Positions 10,260 to 23,340 of a stretch of 64,000 bases of DNA are shown in pieces. The translations under genes and the position numbers were made by a program. The DNA comes from Allodiplogaster sudhausi (lineage: Eukaryota; Nematoda; Chromadorea; Rhabditida; Diplogasteridae), in contig CALZFC010000043.1 of assembly GCA_945643635.1 (NCBI GenBank), forward strand, positions 2,611,001-2,675,000, given 5' to 3'. Numbering within the stretch: the first letter of the stretch is position 1; every line of letters begins with the position of its first letter. The notes under the pieces were generated by a model. The model did no database searches. It saw only the letters and a list, made by a program, of their open reading frames with translations, and was not told the origin of the DNA.

Positions 10260-10434
10260 TGAACCTGGCCGCAAAAACTGCGGTTCCAAGCGTTCGAAAG
10301 GAACCGCAAAAACTGCAGTTCCATGCGATCGCAATAAACCGCAAAATTCGCAGTTCCATGCGATCGGAAGAAACCGCAAAATTCGCAGGTCTAAGCGTTC
10401 GCAAGGAACTACAAAAAATGAGCGGCCACGCTCA
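10260..10434 (+). repeat. Foldback element 6 (four units, diverged)
   Basis: Arms TGAACCTGGCCGC and GCGGCCACGCTCA; inner units use GCGATCGC in place of GCGTTCGC. Confidence 0.8.
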
Positions 10435-11200
10435 CAGGCGAGCCAAACGTGAGACTGCGCCTCGAAGTTGCAGATTGAACCGAGTTCTGGAATGCCAGTA
10501 AGCCAGTGCAACCTATACTTTACGGGTTTTCGACCAAATTTTTTTCTCTGCGCAACTCTATTTCGCTGTAACAGGCAATTTCAGGACTTGGACTTATACT
10601 TGTAAGTGTATGTCAAAATGCATAACGTGAATTATACACAGCTCTCTGTAGCTCATTACAAAGCTCTTACTTTGTAGATTTCACTGGTATAGAGAGAGAA
10701 TCAACTTTTGGTCTCTTTGTATGTGTTTTAATCGGAAAAAACGCATAAACGCACATATGTTGGCATCGTGCCAAAAACTTTAAATGACTTGTGAATGCGT
10801 TCAATGGACACGAGAAAAATGCAAATTTTTGCAGAGAGGCAGAGGAATGCAAGAGGAAGAGAGATAAATAGAGAGAGAGTGGAAAAGTAAGTTGTAAGTG
10901 TATATATTTAATGTTTTTCATGTGTTTGGCTGCATTTTGAAAGTACAAAGGAGGTGAGTGAGATCCAGAATGCAAATATATTAAAAACTTTCACTTTTAT
11001 TTTGGTTGTATTCGTCGAGTGCAGTGATTGTCATTCTTATTAAAGACGTGCGAGCTCATGGGTGAGGTGAAAGTGAATGTCATGAGAGAGAGAGAGAGCG
11101 AGAGTAAGAGAAACAAAGACAGCAAAGAAAGAACAGAAAGAGCTAAATTGATACGTCTGTATATATGAATGTTATTTTTATTTAATTTCCTTTAATCCGG

Positions 11201-11947
11201 CTGGCTCTAATGAGCTTGGCCGCAAAAATGAGTAGTTCCAAGCGTTCGCGAGGAACCACGAAAAAAATTAGCGGCCAGGCTCAGAAGCCAGCCAAATCTT
11301 AGGCTGCGCCTCGACATTGGTTGATTAAACCGAGCTCCGAGATGCCCGTGTATCGGCGCACACTATACTTGACGGCTTTTCGACCAAAAATTCCATATGG
11401 CTGCATGTCTTTATTTCGTTTGGCAGCTTGCCAAGTGGCGAGAGAGACACTTTAACATTGGCCTGCAATCTCGTTAGATACATCAAAAGAACCGCCTTTC
11501 TCTGCTGCATCCGACACCATGGAGAGAGACGGCTCTTTAAGGCTCTCTCTATTTTTAATTATATTTTAAAGAGTTTTTGCGCACATATGGCTGCTCGAGA
11601 CAGCCCGGAATTGGCAAAGTGCCAAAAAAATGAGGTGCAAGGAAGTGCGAAGAAATGAGCGAAATGAAGAGCAATGTGTTTTTTGATGCTTGTGTAGATT
11701 TTTTAGCGATTAGAAGGCCATCTCAGCTCGGCGTCACGTCAAGCCAAGAAGGCCATCTCAACTCGACGTCACGTCAAGCCAAGAAGGCCATCTCAGCTCG
11801 ACGTCACGTCAAGCTAAGAAGGCCATTCCATGTGTTCGCAAGGAACATCAAAAAATGAGCGGCCAGGCTCACAGGCTAACCAACCGTGAGGCGGGGCCTG
11901 GAATTCGCCGATTAAACCGATTTCTGGGATGCCCATGAACCGGCGCA
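11201..11947 (+). repeat. Array segment: short foldback and mosaic junction
   Basis: A one-unit foldback (11211-11283), a boundary box, a CATATGGCTGCATG block with hairpin, then a junction near 11640-11710 where GAAATGAGCGAAATGA sequence (also seen at 48650) runs directly into a 35-bp array. It looks like a mosaic of pieces found apart elsewhere. Confidence 0.7.
11211..11283 (+). repeat. Foldback element 7 (one unit)
   Basis: The shortest copy: arms TGAGCTTGGCCGC and GCGGCCAGGCTCA around a single unit. Confidence 0.8.
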
Positions 11948-12278
11948 CACTATACTTGACGGCTTTTCGACCAAAATTTTTTTCTCAGCGGGGCCAATTT
12001 TTTTTGTTCTCAGACCTCGGATGAGGAAACTTCTTTTAAATGTCTAATCGTTCAAACATTACTTTTATACAACATTACATAGCTTAAAAAACCGCCTTTC
12101 TCTGTAGAAAAATGTAGGATAGAGAGAGACACAGCTTCCGAGCTCTCTCTAAATGTTTTACGCTAAATTAAAGACTTGTGATTACATATGGCTGGCTCAA
12201 CTGCACACAAAGATTAGAAGAGAATATCAGCTCGCAGTGATAGTTTTAATATGATTCCTTTTTTCAGATTGCTCTAAA

Positions 12279-12419
12279 TGAGCCTGGCCGCAAAAACTGC
12301 AGTTTCCAAACGGTCGCAAGGAACCGCAAAAGCTGCAGTTCCAAGCGTTCGCAAGGAACCGCCAAAGCAGCGGTTCTATGCGTTCGCAAGTAACGGCAAA
12401 AAATGAGCGGCCAGGCCCA
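12279..12419 (+). repeat. Foldback element 8
   Basis: Three units, as element 1. Confidence 0.8.
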
Positions 12420-13293
12420 CAGGCGAACCAACCGTGTGGCGGTGCCTTGAATTCGCCGATTAAACCGATTTCTGGGATGCCCATGAACCGGCGCACACTA
12501 TACTTGACGGCTTTTCGACCAAAAATTTCATATGGCTCCATGTCTTGAATGGCGCTTGGCAACTTGCCAAGCTGCGAGAGAGACACTTTATCGTTGTACT
12601 TTAATTACTTAAGATGCATCAGAAGAACCGCTTTTCTCTGCAGCATCCAACACCATAGAGAGAGGCGGCTCTTTTAGGCTCTCTCTATTTTTAATTCTAT
12701 TTTAAAGAGTTTTTGTGGTCAAGCCAAGAAGGCCATCTCAACTCGACGTCACTTCAAGCCAAGAAGGCCATCTCAGCTCGACGTCACGTCAAGCCAAGAA
12801 GGCCATCTCAGCTCGACGTCACGTCAAGCTAAGAAGGCCATTCCATGTGTTCGCAAGGAACATCAAAAAATGAGCGGCCAGGCTCACAGGCTAACCAACC
12901 GTGAGGCGGTGCCTGGAATTCGCCGATTAAACCGATTTATGGGATGCCCATGAACCGGCGCACACTATACTTGACGGTTTTTCGACCAAAATTTTTTTCT
13001 CAGCGGGGCCAATTTTTTTTGTTCTCAGACCTCGGATGAGGAAACTTCTTTTAAATGTCTAATCGTTCAGACTTACTTTTATACAACATTACATAGCTAA
13101 AAAAACCGCCTTTCTCTGTAGAAAAATGTAGGATAGAGAGAGACACAGCTTCCGAGCTCTCTCTAAATGTTTTACGCTAAATTAAAGACTTGTGATTACA
13201 TATGGCTGGCTCAACTGCACACAAAGAATAGAAGAGAATATCAGCTCGCAGTAATAGTTTTAATATGCTTCCTTTATTTCAGATTGCTCTAAA

Positions 13294-13433
13294 TGAGCCT
13301 GGCCGCAAAAACTGCAGTTCCAAACGGTCGCAAGGAACCGCAAAAGCTGCAGTTCCAAGCGTTCGCAAGAAACCGCCAAAGCAGCGGTTCCATGCGTTCG
13401 CAAGTAACGGCAAAAAATGAGCGGCCAGGCCCA
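13294..13433 (+). repeat. Foldback element 9
   Basis: Three units, as element 4. Confidence 0.8.
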
Positions 13434-14616
13434 CAGGCGAACCAGCCGTGTGGCGGTGCCTTGAATTCGCCGAACGGAATGCAGAGCCAGGAAGACCCAA
13501 GAGTGAGGAGCTACCTCAAACTTGGGTAACTAAACCGGCGTTTGTAAGAAAGCGCTGGATGCCTATGAATTTGCGCAAACTACACTTGCCGAGTTTTCGA
13601 AGGGAGTTCATGATGCTGAGTGTGCGTACTTGGAATGCTGGCAAAGTGCCAAAAAATTATTATTTTAAGAGTTTTACTGCTTTAAAGGTTACATAAAATT
13701 ACAAAAAAAATCAGAGAGTAAGAGTAGAGTGTGAGAGACATGATAGAACTGTCTCTCTCTCTTTCTCTCTCTCTATGTCGTCTCTCTCTCTCTTTCTTTC
13801 TAAGTGAATAGGCTACTTCAGGACTTGATCGTGTACTTGTAAGTGTCTGTGAGAACGCTCAACGTGAATTATATACATCTCTCTGTAGCTCATTACAAAG
13901 CTCTTACTTTGTACAATTCACTGTTATAGAGAGAGAGTCAACTTTCGGTCTCTTTGTAAGTGTTTTAATGTGTTTTAATGGAAAGACACACATATGTTGA
14001 CATCGTGCTAAAAACTTTAAATGGCTTGTGAATGCGTTCAATGGCCACGAAAAAATGCAGATCTTTGCAGAGAGACAGAGGAATACGAGAGGAAGACAGA
14101 GAAATAGAGAGAGAGTGGAAAAGTAAGTTGTAAGTGTATGTATTTAATGTATTTCATTTGTTTGGCTGTATGTTTGCAAGAGGTGCGAAGTGGTCGACGG
14201 AGGTGCGAAGTGAGAGTCGACGTCTGTTTTTCTCTGCCAACGCTATCTCGCCTTTTCGCGCCTGTGACTTTTTTTCTCTAACCTCTCAAAAACGCACCTA
14301 TAACGGGCTGTTTTCGTCGAGGGGCGGAGCTAAGCGACTGTTTCGTTGTCTAACCTCCGCGTTTTGCGAGCAGCCTCGGTGATCTCGCGTGTCGCAGCCT
14401 CGGCGAACTTGTTTTCTTTTCTCTGCTCGTCTAATCTCTCGACTCATACCGCACTCTCGTCGTTTCTGCAGCTCTCATGCCTGCTCTCCTCTATTTCTCC
14501 CATGCATTTTGGTCCTAGTGACACTTCTGCTTGTGAACTATCTAGAGGAACTAGTTAACTAAGTTACGCTATTTCCGGGAGTACCGCTATTTTAGGGAGC
14601 TAAAGAACAAAAAAAA

Positions 14617-14830
14617 GTTTTAGAGTTCATGGTCTCAGCTAAGCTTAGGGAGTTAAAGAAGAGTTAAGGAGTTTTTAGAGTTCAGGGTCTCAGCTAAGCT
14701 TAGGGAGTTAAAGAAGAGTTAAGGAGTTTTTAGAGTTCAGCGTCTCAGCTATGCTTAGGGAGTTAAAGAAGAGTTAAGGAGTTTTTAGAGTTCAGGGTCT
14801 AAGCTAAGCTTAGGGAGTTAAAAAAGATCT
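14617..14830 (+). repeat. 56-bp minisatellite (4 units)
   Basis: Four units in the order TCATGG, TCAGGG, TCAGCG, TCAGGGTCTAAGC; the same order of variants recurs at 18966-19178 and 42482-42692 with TCTGGG in unit 2. Confidence 0.85.
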
Positions 14831-16623
14831 AATGAGTTTTTAGTTGGAGTGCAAGAAGAGAAAGAAAGACATCAAAGGTTTGAAGAAGAGTTCAGAGCAC
14901 GCTAAAGAGCTTACGAATACAGCATATCATAAAGCATGCTAAGTATGAGAGTTTAAGTAAGAAGAGTTAAGGAGTTTTTAGAGTTAAGGGTCTCAGCTAA
15001 GCTTAGGGAGTTAAAGAAGATGTAATGAGTTTTTAGCTGGAGTGCAAGAAGAGAAAGGAAAACATCAAAGGTTTGAAGAAGAGTTCAGAGGACGCAAAAG
15101 AGCTTACGAATACAGCACATCAGAAAGCATGCTAAGTATGAGAGTTTAAGTAATTCTATGCACTAATAAAGACTCCTAATTTTTCAGGTAATTCTAAGCT
15201 TCACATTGTCATTTTACTATTAATAAAAAAAACTATTTAAAAAGGCCTATCCCGGCTCCACTGCACGTAGAGCTAAGAAGGCCACCTCAGCTCGACGTAA
15301 CGCCGAGCCAAGAAGGCTCTCTCAGCTCCACGGCACGTCAAGCCGAGACGGCCAACTCAGTTCTCAGTTCCACTGAATGCAGAACCAAGAAGGCCATTCC
15401 GGCTCAACGAAATGCGGAGCCAGGAACAAACATGAGGCTGCGCCTCGAAGAAACCGAGTTCTGGGATGCCCGTAAACCAGCGCAACCTATACTTGACGGC
15501 TTTTCGACCAAAATTATTTTCTCTGCGCAACGCTATTTCGCTGAGTATGCCAAAGACATGAGAGAAAGATGTATGCGGGATAAATGTGTTTAACTTGAGA
15601 GAGAGACAGTGATTGCGAGAGATACAGAGAAAGAGTTAGATATATAAAATGTGCAGACTGAGAGCTCTGTAATAAGCTATTTTACATCAAAGGAGAGCCA
15701 TATTAAAGCGTAGAAAATACAAAAAGAAAGTACAAACCGAGTACATATGGCTGCATGTTTTGATTCGTTTGGCAGCGTGCCAAGTGGCGAGAGAGACACT
15801 TTAACGTTGTACTTTCACGACGTTAGATACATCAGAAGAACCGTCTTTCTCTGCTGCATCCGACAACATAGAGAGCGGGGGCTCTTTTAAGCGCTCTCTA
15901 TTTTTAATTCTATTTTAAAGAGTTTTTTACAAAGCTCTATTGCTAAGTGCTCTTCTTATCATGTGTTCTAAGTGCTACTATTGAAATCTTCAAATTTTTC
16001 TGGTCATTTTGAGCAATCAACTTTGTTTCTGCGATAAAAATGAAGCAAGATACAAAGAAATTGCCTTTCCCGACACCAGAACACGTTGAGCTAAGAAGGC
16101 CATCTCAGCTCGACGTCACGTCAAGCCAAGAAGTCCATCTCAGATCGACGTCACATCAAGCTAAGAAGGCCATTCCATGTGTTCGCAAGGAACAGCAAAA
16201 AATGAGCGGCCAGGCTCACAGGCTAACCAACCGTGAGGCGGTGCCTGGAATTCGCCGATTAAACCGATTTCTGGGATGCCCATGAACCGGCGCACACTAT
16301 ACTTGACGGTTTTTTTTTTTTTTTTTCTCAGCGGGGCCAATTTTTTTTGTTCTCAGACCTCGGATGAGGAAACTTCTTTTAAATGTCTAATCATTCAGAC
16401 TTACCTTTATACAACATTACATAGCTTAAAAAAAACCGCCTTTCTCTGTAGAAAAATGTAGGATAGAGAGAGACACAACTTCCGAGCTCTCTCTAAATGT
16501 TTTACGCTAAATTAAAGACTTGTGATTACATATGGCTGGCTCAACTGCACACAAAGATTAGAAGAGAATATCAGCTCGGAGTGATAGTTTTAATATGCTT
16601 CCTTTATTTCAGATTGCTCTAAA

Positions 16624-16763
16624 TGAGCCTGGCCGCAAAAACTGCAGTTCCAAACGGTCGCAAGGAACCGCAGAACCTTCAGTTCCAAGCGTTCGCAAGG
16701 AACCGCCAAAGCAGCGGTTCTATGCGTTCGCAAGTAACGGCAAAAAATGAGCGGCCAGGCCCA
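16624..16763 (+). repeat. Foldback element 10
   Basis: Three units; the second reads AGAACCTTCAGTTCC. Confidence 0.8.
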
Positions 16764-17674
16764 CAGGCGAACCAACCGTGTGGCGGTGCCTTGAACTCGC
16801 CGATTAAACCGATTTCTGGGATGCCCATGAACCGGCGCACACTATACTTGACGGCTTTTCGACCAAAAATTTCATATGGCTCAATGTCTTGAATGGCGCT
16901 TGGCAACTTGCCAAGCTGCGAGAGAGACACTTTATCGTTGTACTTTAATTACTTAAGATGCATCAGAAGAACCGCTTTTCTCTGCAGCATCCGACACCAT
17001 AGAGAGAGGCGGCTCTTTTAGGCTCTCTCTATTTTTAATTCTATTTTAAAGAGTTTTTGTGGTCAAGCCAAGAAGGCCATCTCAACTCGACGTCATGTCA
17101 AGCCAAGAAGGCCATCTCAACTCGACGTCACGTCAAGCCAAGAAGGCCATCTCAGCTCGACGTCCCGTCAAGCCAAGAAGGCCATCTCAGCTCGACGTCA
17201 CGTCAAGCTAAGAAGGCCATTCCATGTGTTCGCAAGGAACATCAAAAAATGAGCGGCCATGCTCACAGGCTAACCAACCGTGAGGCGGTGCCTGGAATTC
17301 GCCGATTAAACCGATTTCTGGGATGCCCATGAACCGGCGCACACTATACTTGACGGCTTTTCGATCAAATTTTTTTTCTCAGCGGGGCCAATTTTTTTTT
17401 GTTCTCAGACCTCGGATGAGGAAACTTCTTTTAAATGTCTAATCGTTCAGACTTACTTTTATACAACATTACATAGCTAAAAAAAACCGCCTTTCTCTGT
17501 AGAAAAATGTAGGATAGAGAGAGACACAGCTTCCGAGCTCTCTCTAAATGTTTTACGCTAAATTAAAGACTTGTGATTACATATGGCTGGCTCAACTGCA
17601 CACAAAGATTAGAAGAGAATATCAGCTCGGAGTGATAGTTTTAATATGCTTCCTTTATTTCAGATTGCTCTAAA

Positions 17675-17779
17675 TGAGCCTGGCCGCAAAAACTGCAGTT
17701 CCAAATGGTCGCAAGGAACCGCAGAACCTTCAGTTCCAAGCGTTCGCAAGTAACGGCAAAAAATGAGTGGCCAGGCCCA
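17675..17779 (+). repeat. Foldback element 11 (two units)
   Basis: 105 bp; right arm GTGGCCAGGCCCA with two mismatches. Confidence 0.8.
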
Positions 17780-18965
17780 CAGGCGAACCAACCGTGTGGC
17801 GGTGCCTTGACTTCGCCGAACGGAATGCAGAGCCAGGAAGGCAGACCCAAGAGTGAGGAGCTACCTCAAACTTGGGTAACTAAACCGGCGTTTGTAAGAA
17901 AGCGCTGGATGCCTATGAATTTGCGCAAACTACACTTGCCGAGTTTTCGAAGGGAGTTCATGATGCTGAGTGTGCGTACTTGGAATGCTGGCAAAGTGCC
18001 AAAAAATTATTATTTTAAGAGTTTTACTGCTTTAAAGGTTACATAAAATTACAAAAAAAATCAGAGAGTAAGAGTAGAGTGTGAGAGACATGATAGAATT
18101 GTCTCTCTCTCTTTCTCTCTCTCTATGTCGTCTCTCTCTCTCTTTCTTTCTAAGTGAACAGGCTACTTCAGGACTTGATCGTGTACTTGTAAGTGTCCGT
18201 GAGAACGCTCAACGTGAATTATATACATCTCTCTGTAGCTCATTACAAAGCTCTTCCTTTGTACAATTCACTGGTATAGAGAGAGAGTCAACTTTCGGTC
18301 TCTTTGTAAGTGTTTTAATGTGTTTTAATGGAAAGACACACATATGTTGACATCGTGCTAAAAACTTTAAATGGCTTGTGAATGCGTTCAATGGCCACGA
18401 AAAAATGCAGATTTTTGCAGAGAGACATAGGAATACGAGAGGAAGACAGAGAAATAGAGAGAGAGTGGAAAAGTAAGTTGTAAGTGTATGTATTTAATGT
18501 ATTTCATTTGTTTGGCTGTATGTTTGCAAGAGGTGCGAAGTGGTCGACGGAGGTGCGAAGTGAGAGTCGACGTCTGTTTTTCTCTGCCAACGCTATCTCG
18601 CCTTTTCGCGCCTGTGACTTTTTTTCTCTAACCTCTCAAAAACGCACCTATAACGGGCTGTTTTCGTCGAGGGGCGGAGCTAAGCGACTGTTTCGTTGTC
18701 TAACCTCCGCGTTTTGCGAGCAGCCTCGGTGATCTCGCGTGTCGCAGCCTCGGCGAACTTGTTTTCTTTTCTCTGCTCGTCTAATCTCTCGACTCATACC
18801 GCACTCTCGTCGTTTCTGCAGCTCTCATGCCTGCTCTCCTCTATTTCTCCCATGCATTTTGGTCCTAGTGACACTTCTGCTTGTGAACTATCTAGAGGAA
18901 CTAGTTAACTAAGTTACGCTATTTCCGGGAGTACCGCTATTTTAGGGAGCTAAAGAACAAAAAAA

Positions 18966-19178
18966 AGTTTTAGAGTTCAGGGTCTCAGCTAAGCTTAGGG
19001 AGTTAAAGAAGAGTTAAGGAGTTTTTAGAGTTCTGGGTCTCAGCTAAGCTTAGGGAGTTAAAGAAGAGTTAAGGAGTTTTTAGAGTTCAGCGTCTCAGCT
19101 ATGCTTAGGGAGTTAAAGAAGAGTTAAGGAGTTTTTAGAGTTCAGGGTCTAAGCTAAGCTTAGGGAGTTAAAAAAGAT
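18966..19178 (+). repeat. 56-bp minisatellite (4 units)
   Basis: Carries the TCTGGGTCTCAGC variant in unit 2 and CAGCGTCTCAGCTATGC in unit 3. Confidence 0.85.
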
Positions 19179-20773
19179 CTAATGAGTTTTTAGTTGGAAT
19201 GCAAGAAGAGAAAGGAAAACATCAAAGGTTTGAAGAAGAGTTCAGAGCACGCCAAAGAGCTTACGAATACAGCACATCAGAAAGCATGCTAAGTATGAGA
19301 GTTTAAGTAATTCTATGCACTAATAAAGACTCCTAATTTTTCAGGTAATTCTAAGCTTCACATTGTCATTTTACTATTAATAAAAAAAACTATTTAAAAA
19401 GGCCTATCCCGGCTCCACTGCACGTAGAGCTAAGAAGGCCACCTCAGCTCGACGTAACGCCGAGCCAAGAAGGCTCTCTCAGCTCCACGGCACGTCAAGC
19501 CGAGACGGCCAACTCAGTTCTCAGTTCCACTGAATGCAGAACCAAGAAGGCCATTCCGGCTCAACGAAATGCGGAGCCAGGAACAAACATGAGGCTGCGC
19601 CTCGAAGAAACCGAGTTCTGGGATGCCCGTAAACCAGCGCAACCTATACTTGACGGCTTTTCGACCAAAATTATTTTCTCTGCGCAACGCTATTTCGCTG
19701 AGTATGCCAAAGACATGAGAGAAAGATGTATGCGGGATAAATGTGTTTAACTTGAGAGAGAGACAGTGATTGCGAGAGATACAGAGAAAGAGTTAGATAT
19801 ATAAAATGTGCAGACTGAGAGCTCTGTAATAAGCTATTTTACATCAAAGGAGAGCCATTTTAAAGCGTAGAAAATACAAAAAGAAAGTACAAACCGAGTA
19901 CATATGGCTGCATGTTTTGATTCGTTTGGCAGCGTGCCAAGTGGCGAGAGAGACACTTTAACGTTGTACTTTCACGACGTTAGATACATCAGAAGAACCG
20001 TCTTTCTCTGCTGCATCCGACAACATAGAGAGCGGGGGCTCTTTTAAGCGCTCTCTATTTTTAATTCTATTTTAAAGAGTTTTTTACAAAGCTCTATTGC
20101 TAAGTGCTCTTCTTATCATGTGTTCTAAGTGCTACTATTGAAATCTTCAAATTTTTCTGGTCATTTTGAGCAATCAACTTTGTTTCTGCGATAAAAATGA
20201 AGCAAGATACAAAGAAATTGCCTTTCCCGACACCACAACACGTTGAGCTAAGAAGGCCATCTCAGCTCGACGTCACGTCAAGCCAAGAAGTCCATCTCAG
20301 CTCGACGTCACATCAAGCTAAGAAGGCCATTCCATGTGTTCGCAAGGAACAGCAAAAAATTAGCGGCCAGGCTCACAGGCTAACCAACCGTGAGGCGGTG
20401 CCTGGAATTCGCCGATTAAACCGATTTCTGGGATGCCCATGAACCGGCGCACACTATACTTGACGGTTTTTTTTTTTTCTCAGCGGGGCCAATTTTTTTT
20501 GTTCTCAGACCTCGGATGAGGAAACTTCTTTTAAATGTCTAATCGTTCAGACTTACTTTTATACAACATTACATAGCTAAAAAATACCGCCTTTCTCTGT
20601 AGAAAAATGTAGGATAGAGAGAGACACAGCTTCCGAGCTCTCTCTAAATGTTTTACGCTAAATTAAAGACTTGTGATTACATATGGCTGGCTCAACTGCA
20701 CACAAAGAATAGAATGGAATATCAGCTCGGAGTGATAGTTTTAATATGATTCCTTTTTTCAGATTGCTCTAAA

Positions 20774-20914
20774 TGAGCCTGGCCGCAAAAACTGCAGTTT
20801 CCAAACGGTCGCAAGGAACCGCAAAAGCTGCAGTTCCAAGCGTTCGCAAGAAACCGCCAAAGCAGCGGTTCCATGCGTTCGCAAGTAACGGCAAAAAATG
20901 AGCGACCAGGCCCA
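20774..20914 (+). repeat. Foldback element 12
   Basis: Three units; right arm GCGACCAGGCCCA with two mismatches. Confidence 0.8.
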
Positions 20915-21186
20915 CAGGCGAACCAACCGTGTGGCGGTGCCTTGAATTCGCCGAACGGAATGCAGAGCCAGGAAGGCAGACCCAAGAGTGAGGAGCTACC
21001 TCAAACTTGGGTAACTAAACCGGCGTTTGTAAGAAAGCGCTGGATGCCTATGAATTTGCGCAAACTACACTTGCCGAGTTTTCGAAGGGAGTTCATGATG
21101 CTGAGTGTGCGTACTTGGAATGCTGGCAAAGTGCCAAAAAATTATTATTTTAAGAGTTTTACTGCTTTAAAGGTTACATAAAATTA

Positions 21187-21974
21187 CAAAAAAAATCAGA
21201 GAGTAAGAGTAGAGTGTGAGAGACATGATAGAACTGTCTCTCTCTCTCTCTTTCTCTCTCTCTATGTCGTCTCTCTCTCTCTTTCTTTCTAAGTGAACAG
21301 GCTACTTCAGGACTTGATCGTGTACTTGTAAGTGTCTGTGAGAACGCTCAACGTGAATTATATACATCTCTCTGTAGCTCATTACAAAGCTCTTACTTTG
21401 TACAATTCACTGGTATAGAGAGAGAGTCAACTTTCGGTCTCTTTGTAAGTGTTTTAATGTGTTTTAATGGAAAGACACACATATGTTGACATCGTGCTAA
21501 AAACTTTAAATGGCTTGTGAATGCGTTCAATGGCCACGAAAAAATGCAGATTTTTGCAGAGAGACATAGGAATACGAGAGGAAAAAAAATCAGAGAGTAA
21601 GAGTAGAGTGTGAGAGACATGATAGAACTGTCTCTCTCTCTCTCTTTCTCTCTCTCTATGTCGTCTCTCTCTCTCTCTTTCTTTCTAAGTGAACAGGCTA
21701 CTTCAGGACTTGATCGTGTACTTGTAAGTGTCTGTGAGAACGCTCAACGTGAATTATATACATCTCTCTGTAGCTCATTACAAAGCTCTTCCTTTGTACA
21801 ATTCACTGGTATAGAGAGAGAGTCAACTTTCGGTTTCTTTGTAAGTGTTTTAATGTGTTTTAATGGAAAGACACACATATGTTGACATCGTGCTAAAAAC
21901 TTTAAATGGCTTGTGAATGCGTTCAATGGCCACGAAAAAATGCAGATTTTTGCAGAGAGACAGAGGAATACGAG
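21187..21974 (+). repeat. 394-bp tandem duplication of the pyrimidine/purine block
   Basis: The block beginning AAAAAAAATCAGAGAG is present twice in a row; the first copy ends in ACGAGAGG and joins directly to the start of the second. The identical duplication is present at about 32083-32870, so it happened before the 10.9-kb-offset duplication. Confidence 0.85.
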
Positions 21975-22544
21975 AGGAAGACAGAGAAATAGAGAGAGAG
22001 TGGAAAAGTAAGTTGTAAGTGTATGTATTTAATGTATTTCATTTGTTTGGCTGTATGTTTGCAAGAGGTGCGAAGTGGTCGACGGAGGTGCGAAGTGAGA
22101 GTCGACGTCTGTTTTTCTCTGCCAACGCTATCTCGCCTTTTCGCGCCTGTGACTTTTTTTCTCTAACCTCTCAAAAACGCACCTATAACGGGCTGTTTTC
22201 GTCGAGGGGCGGAGCTAAGCGACTGTTTCGTTGTCTAACCTCCGTGTTTTGCGAGCAGCCTCGGTGATCTCGCGTGTCGCAGCCTCGGCGAACTTGTTTT
22301 TCTTTTCTCTGCTCGTCTGATCTCTCGACTCATACCGCACTCTCGTCGTTTCTGCAGCTCTCATGCCTGCTCTCCTCTATTTCTCCCATGCATTTTGGTC
22401 CTAGTGACACTTCTGCTTGGGAACTATCTAGAGGAATTCTGCTTGTGAACTATCTAGAGGAACTGCTTGTGAACTATCTAGAGGAACTAGTTAACTAAGT
22501 TACGCTATTTCTGGGACTACCGCTATTTTAGGGAGCTTAAGAGC

Positions 22545-22746
22545 TTAAAGAAGAGTTTAGGAGTTTTTAGAGTTTTGGGGCTCAGTTAAGCTTTAGGAAT
22601 TTTTAGAGTTTTGGGGCTCAGTTAAGCTTAGGCAGTTAAAGAAGAGTTAAGGAGTTTTTAGAGTTCAGGGTCTCAGCTAAGCTTAGGGAGTTAAAGAAGA
22701 GTTAAGGAGTTTTTTAAAGTTTCGGGACTCAGCTAAGCTTAGGGAG
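22545..22746 (+). repeat. 56-bp minisatellite with TTTTGGGGCTCAG variants
   Basis: Two irregular units with TTTTGGGGCTCAGTTAAGC are followed by regular ones. Duplicated at 33430-33643 and partly at 52690-52780. Confidence 0.8.
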
Positions 22747-22995
22747 TAAAAAGCTAATGAGCTTTTAGCTGGAGTGCAAGAACAGAAAGAAAGACATCAA
22801 AGGTTTGAAGAAGAGTTCAGAGCACGCCAAAGAGCTTACGAATACAGCACATCAGAAAGCATGCGAAGTTTAAGAGTTTAAGTAAATCTATGCACTAATA
22901 AAGACTCCTAATTTTTCAGGTAATTCTAAGCTGCACATCGTCATTTTACAATTAATAAAAAAACATTAAAAAAGCCCTATCCCGGCTCCACTGCA

Positions 22996-23162
22996 CGTAG
23001 AGCCAAGAAGGCCATCTCAACTCGACGTCACGTCAAGCCAAGAAGGCCATCTCAGCTCGACGTTACGTCAAGCCAAGAAGGCCATCTCAGCTCGACGTCA
23101 CGTCAAGATAAGAAGGCCATCTCAGCTCGACGTCACGTCAAGCTAAGAAGGCCATTCCATGT
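22996..23162 (+). repeat. 35-bp minisatellite (about 4.5 units)
   Basis: The units have the variants CGTTACGTCAAGC and CGTCAAGATAAG, which also mark the arrays at 33894-34050 and 53035-53191. This ties those three segments to one ancestor. Confidence 0.85.
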
Positions 23163-23340
23163 GTTCGCAAGGAACATTAAAAATGAGCGGCCAGGCTCAC
23201 AGGCTAACAAATCGTGAGGCGGTGTCTGGAATTCGCCGATTAAACCGATTTCTGGGATGCCCATGAACCGGCGCACACTATACTTGACGGCTTTTCGAAC
23301 AAAATTTTTTTCTCAGCGGGGCCAATTTTTTTTGTTCTCA

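Larger units (their letters stand above)
9784..11200 (+). repeat. Array segment: 56-bp array, foldback, GTAAGTG block
   Basis: A 56-bp minisatellite of about five units (9831-10136), a four-unit foldback (10260-10434), a boundary box, a GTAAGTG block without the pyrimidine tract, and a short stretch near 11000-11165 with (GA)n that I do not find elsewhere in the array. An inverted relative of 9784-10960 lies at about 38650-39786. Confidence 0.75.
11948..15919 (+). repeat. Higher-order unit 2
   Basis: It follows the full order of unit 3: GAGGAAACTTC block, foldback, CATATGGCTCC block, 35-bp array at 12717, second foldback, CTTGGGTAACTAAACC block, pyrimidine/purine block, CTAGTTAACTAAG block, 56-bp array at 14617-14830, then the right half of the 1.95-kb unit (14850-15919). 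The 81-codon-frame block that opens the other units is replaced by the junction at 11640-11710. Confidence 0.8.
15920..20076 (+). repeat. Higher-order unit 3 (complete, 4157 bp)
   Basis: The reference copy: it starts GAGTTTTTTACAAAGC and contains every module once in order (81-codon frame 16040-16285; foldbacks 16624-16763 and 17675-17779; 35-bp array 17061-17225; pyrimidine tract about 18100-18150; CTAGTTAACTAAG block 18484-18910; 56-bp array 18966-19178; right half of the 1.95-kb unit 19190-20076). The next unit starts in the same phase at 20077. Confidence 0.85.
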
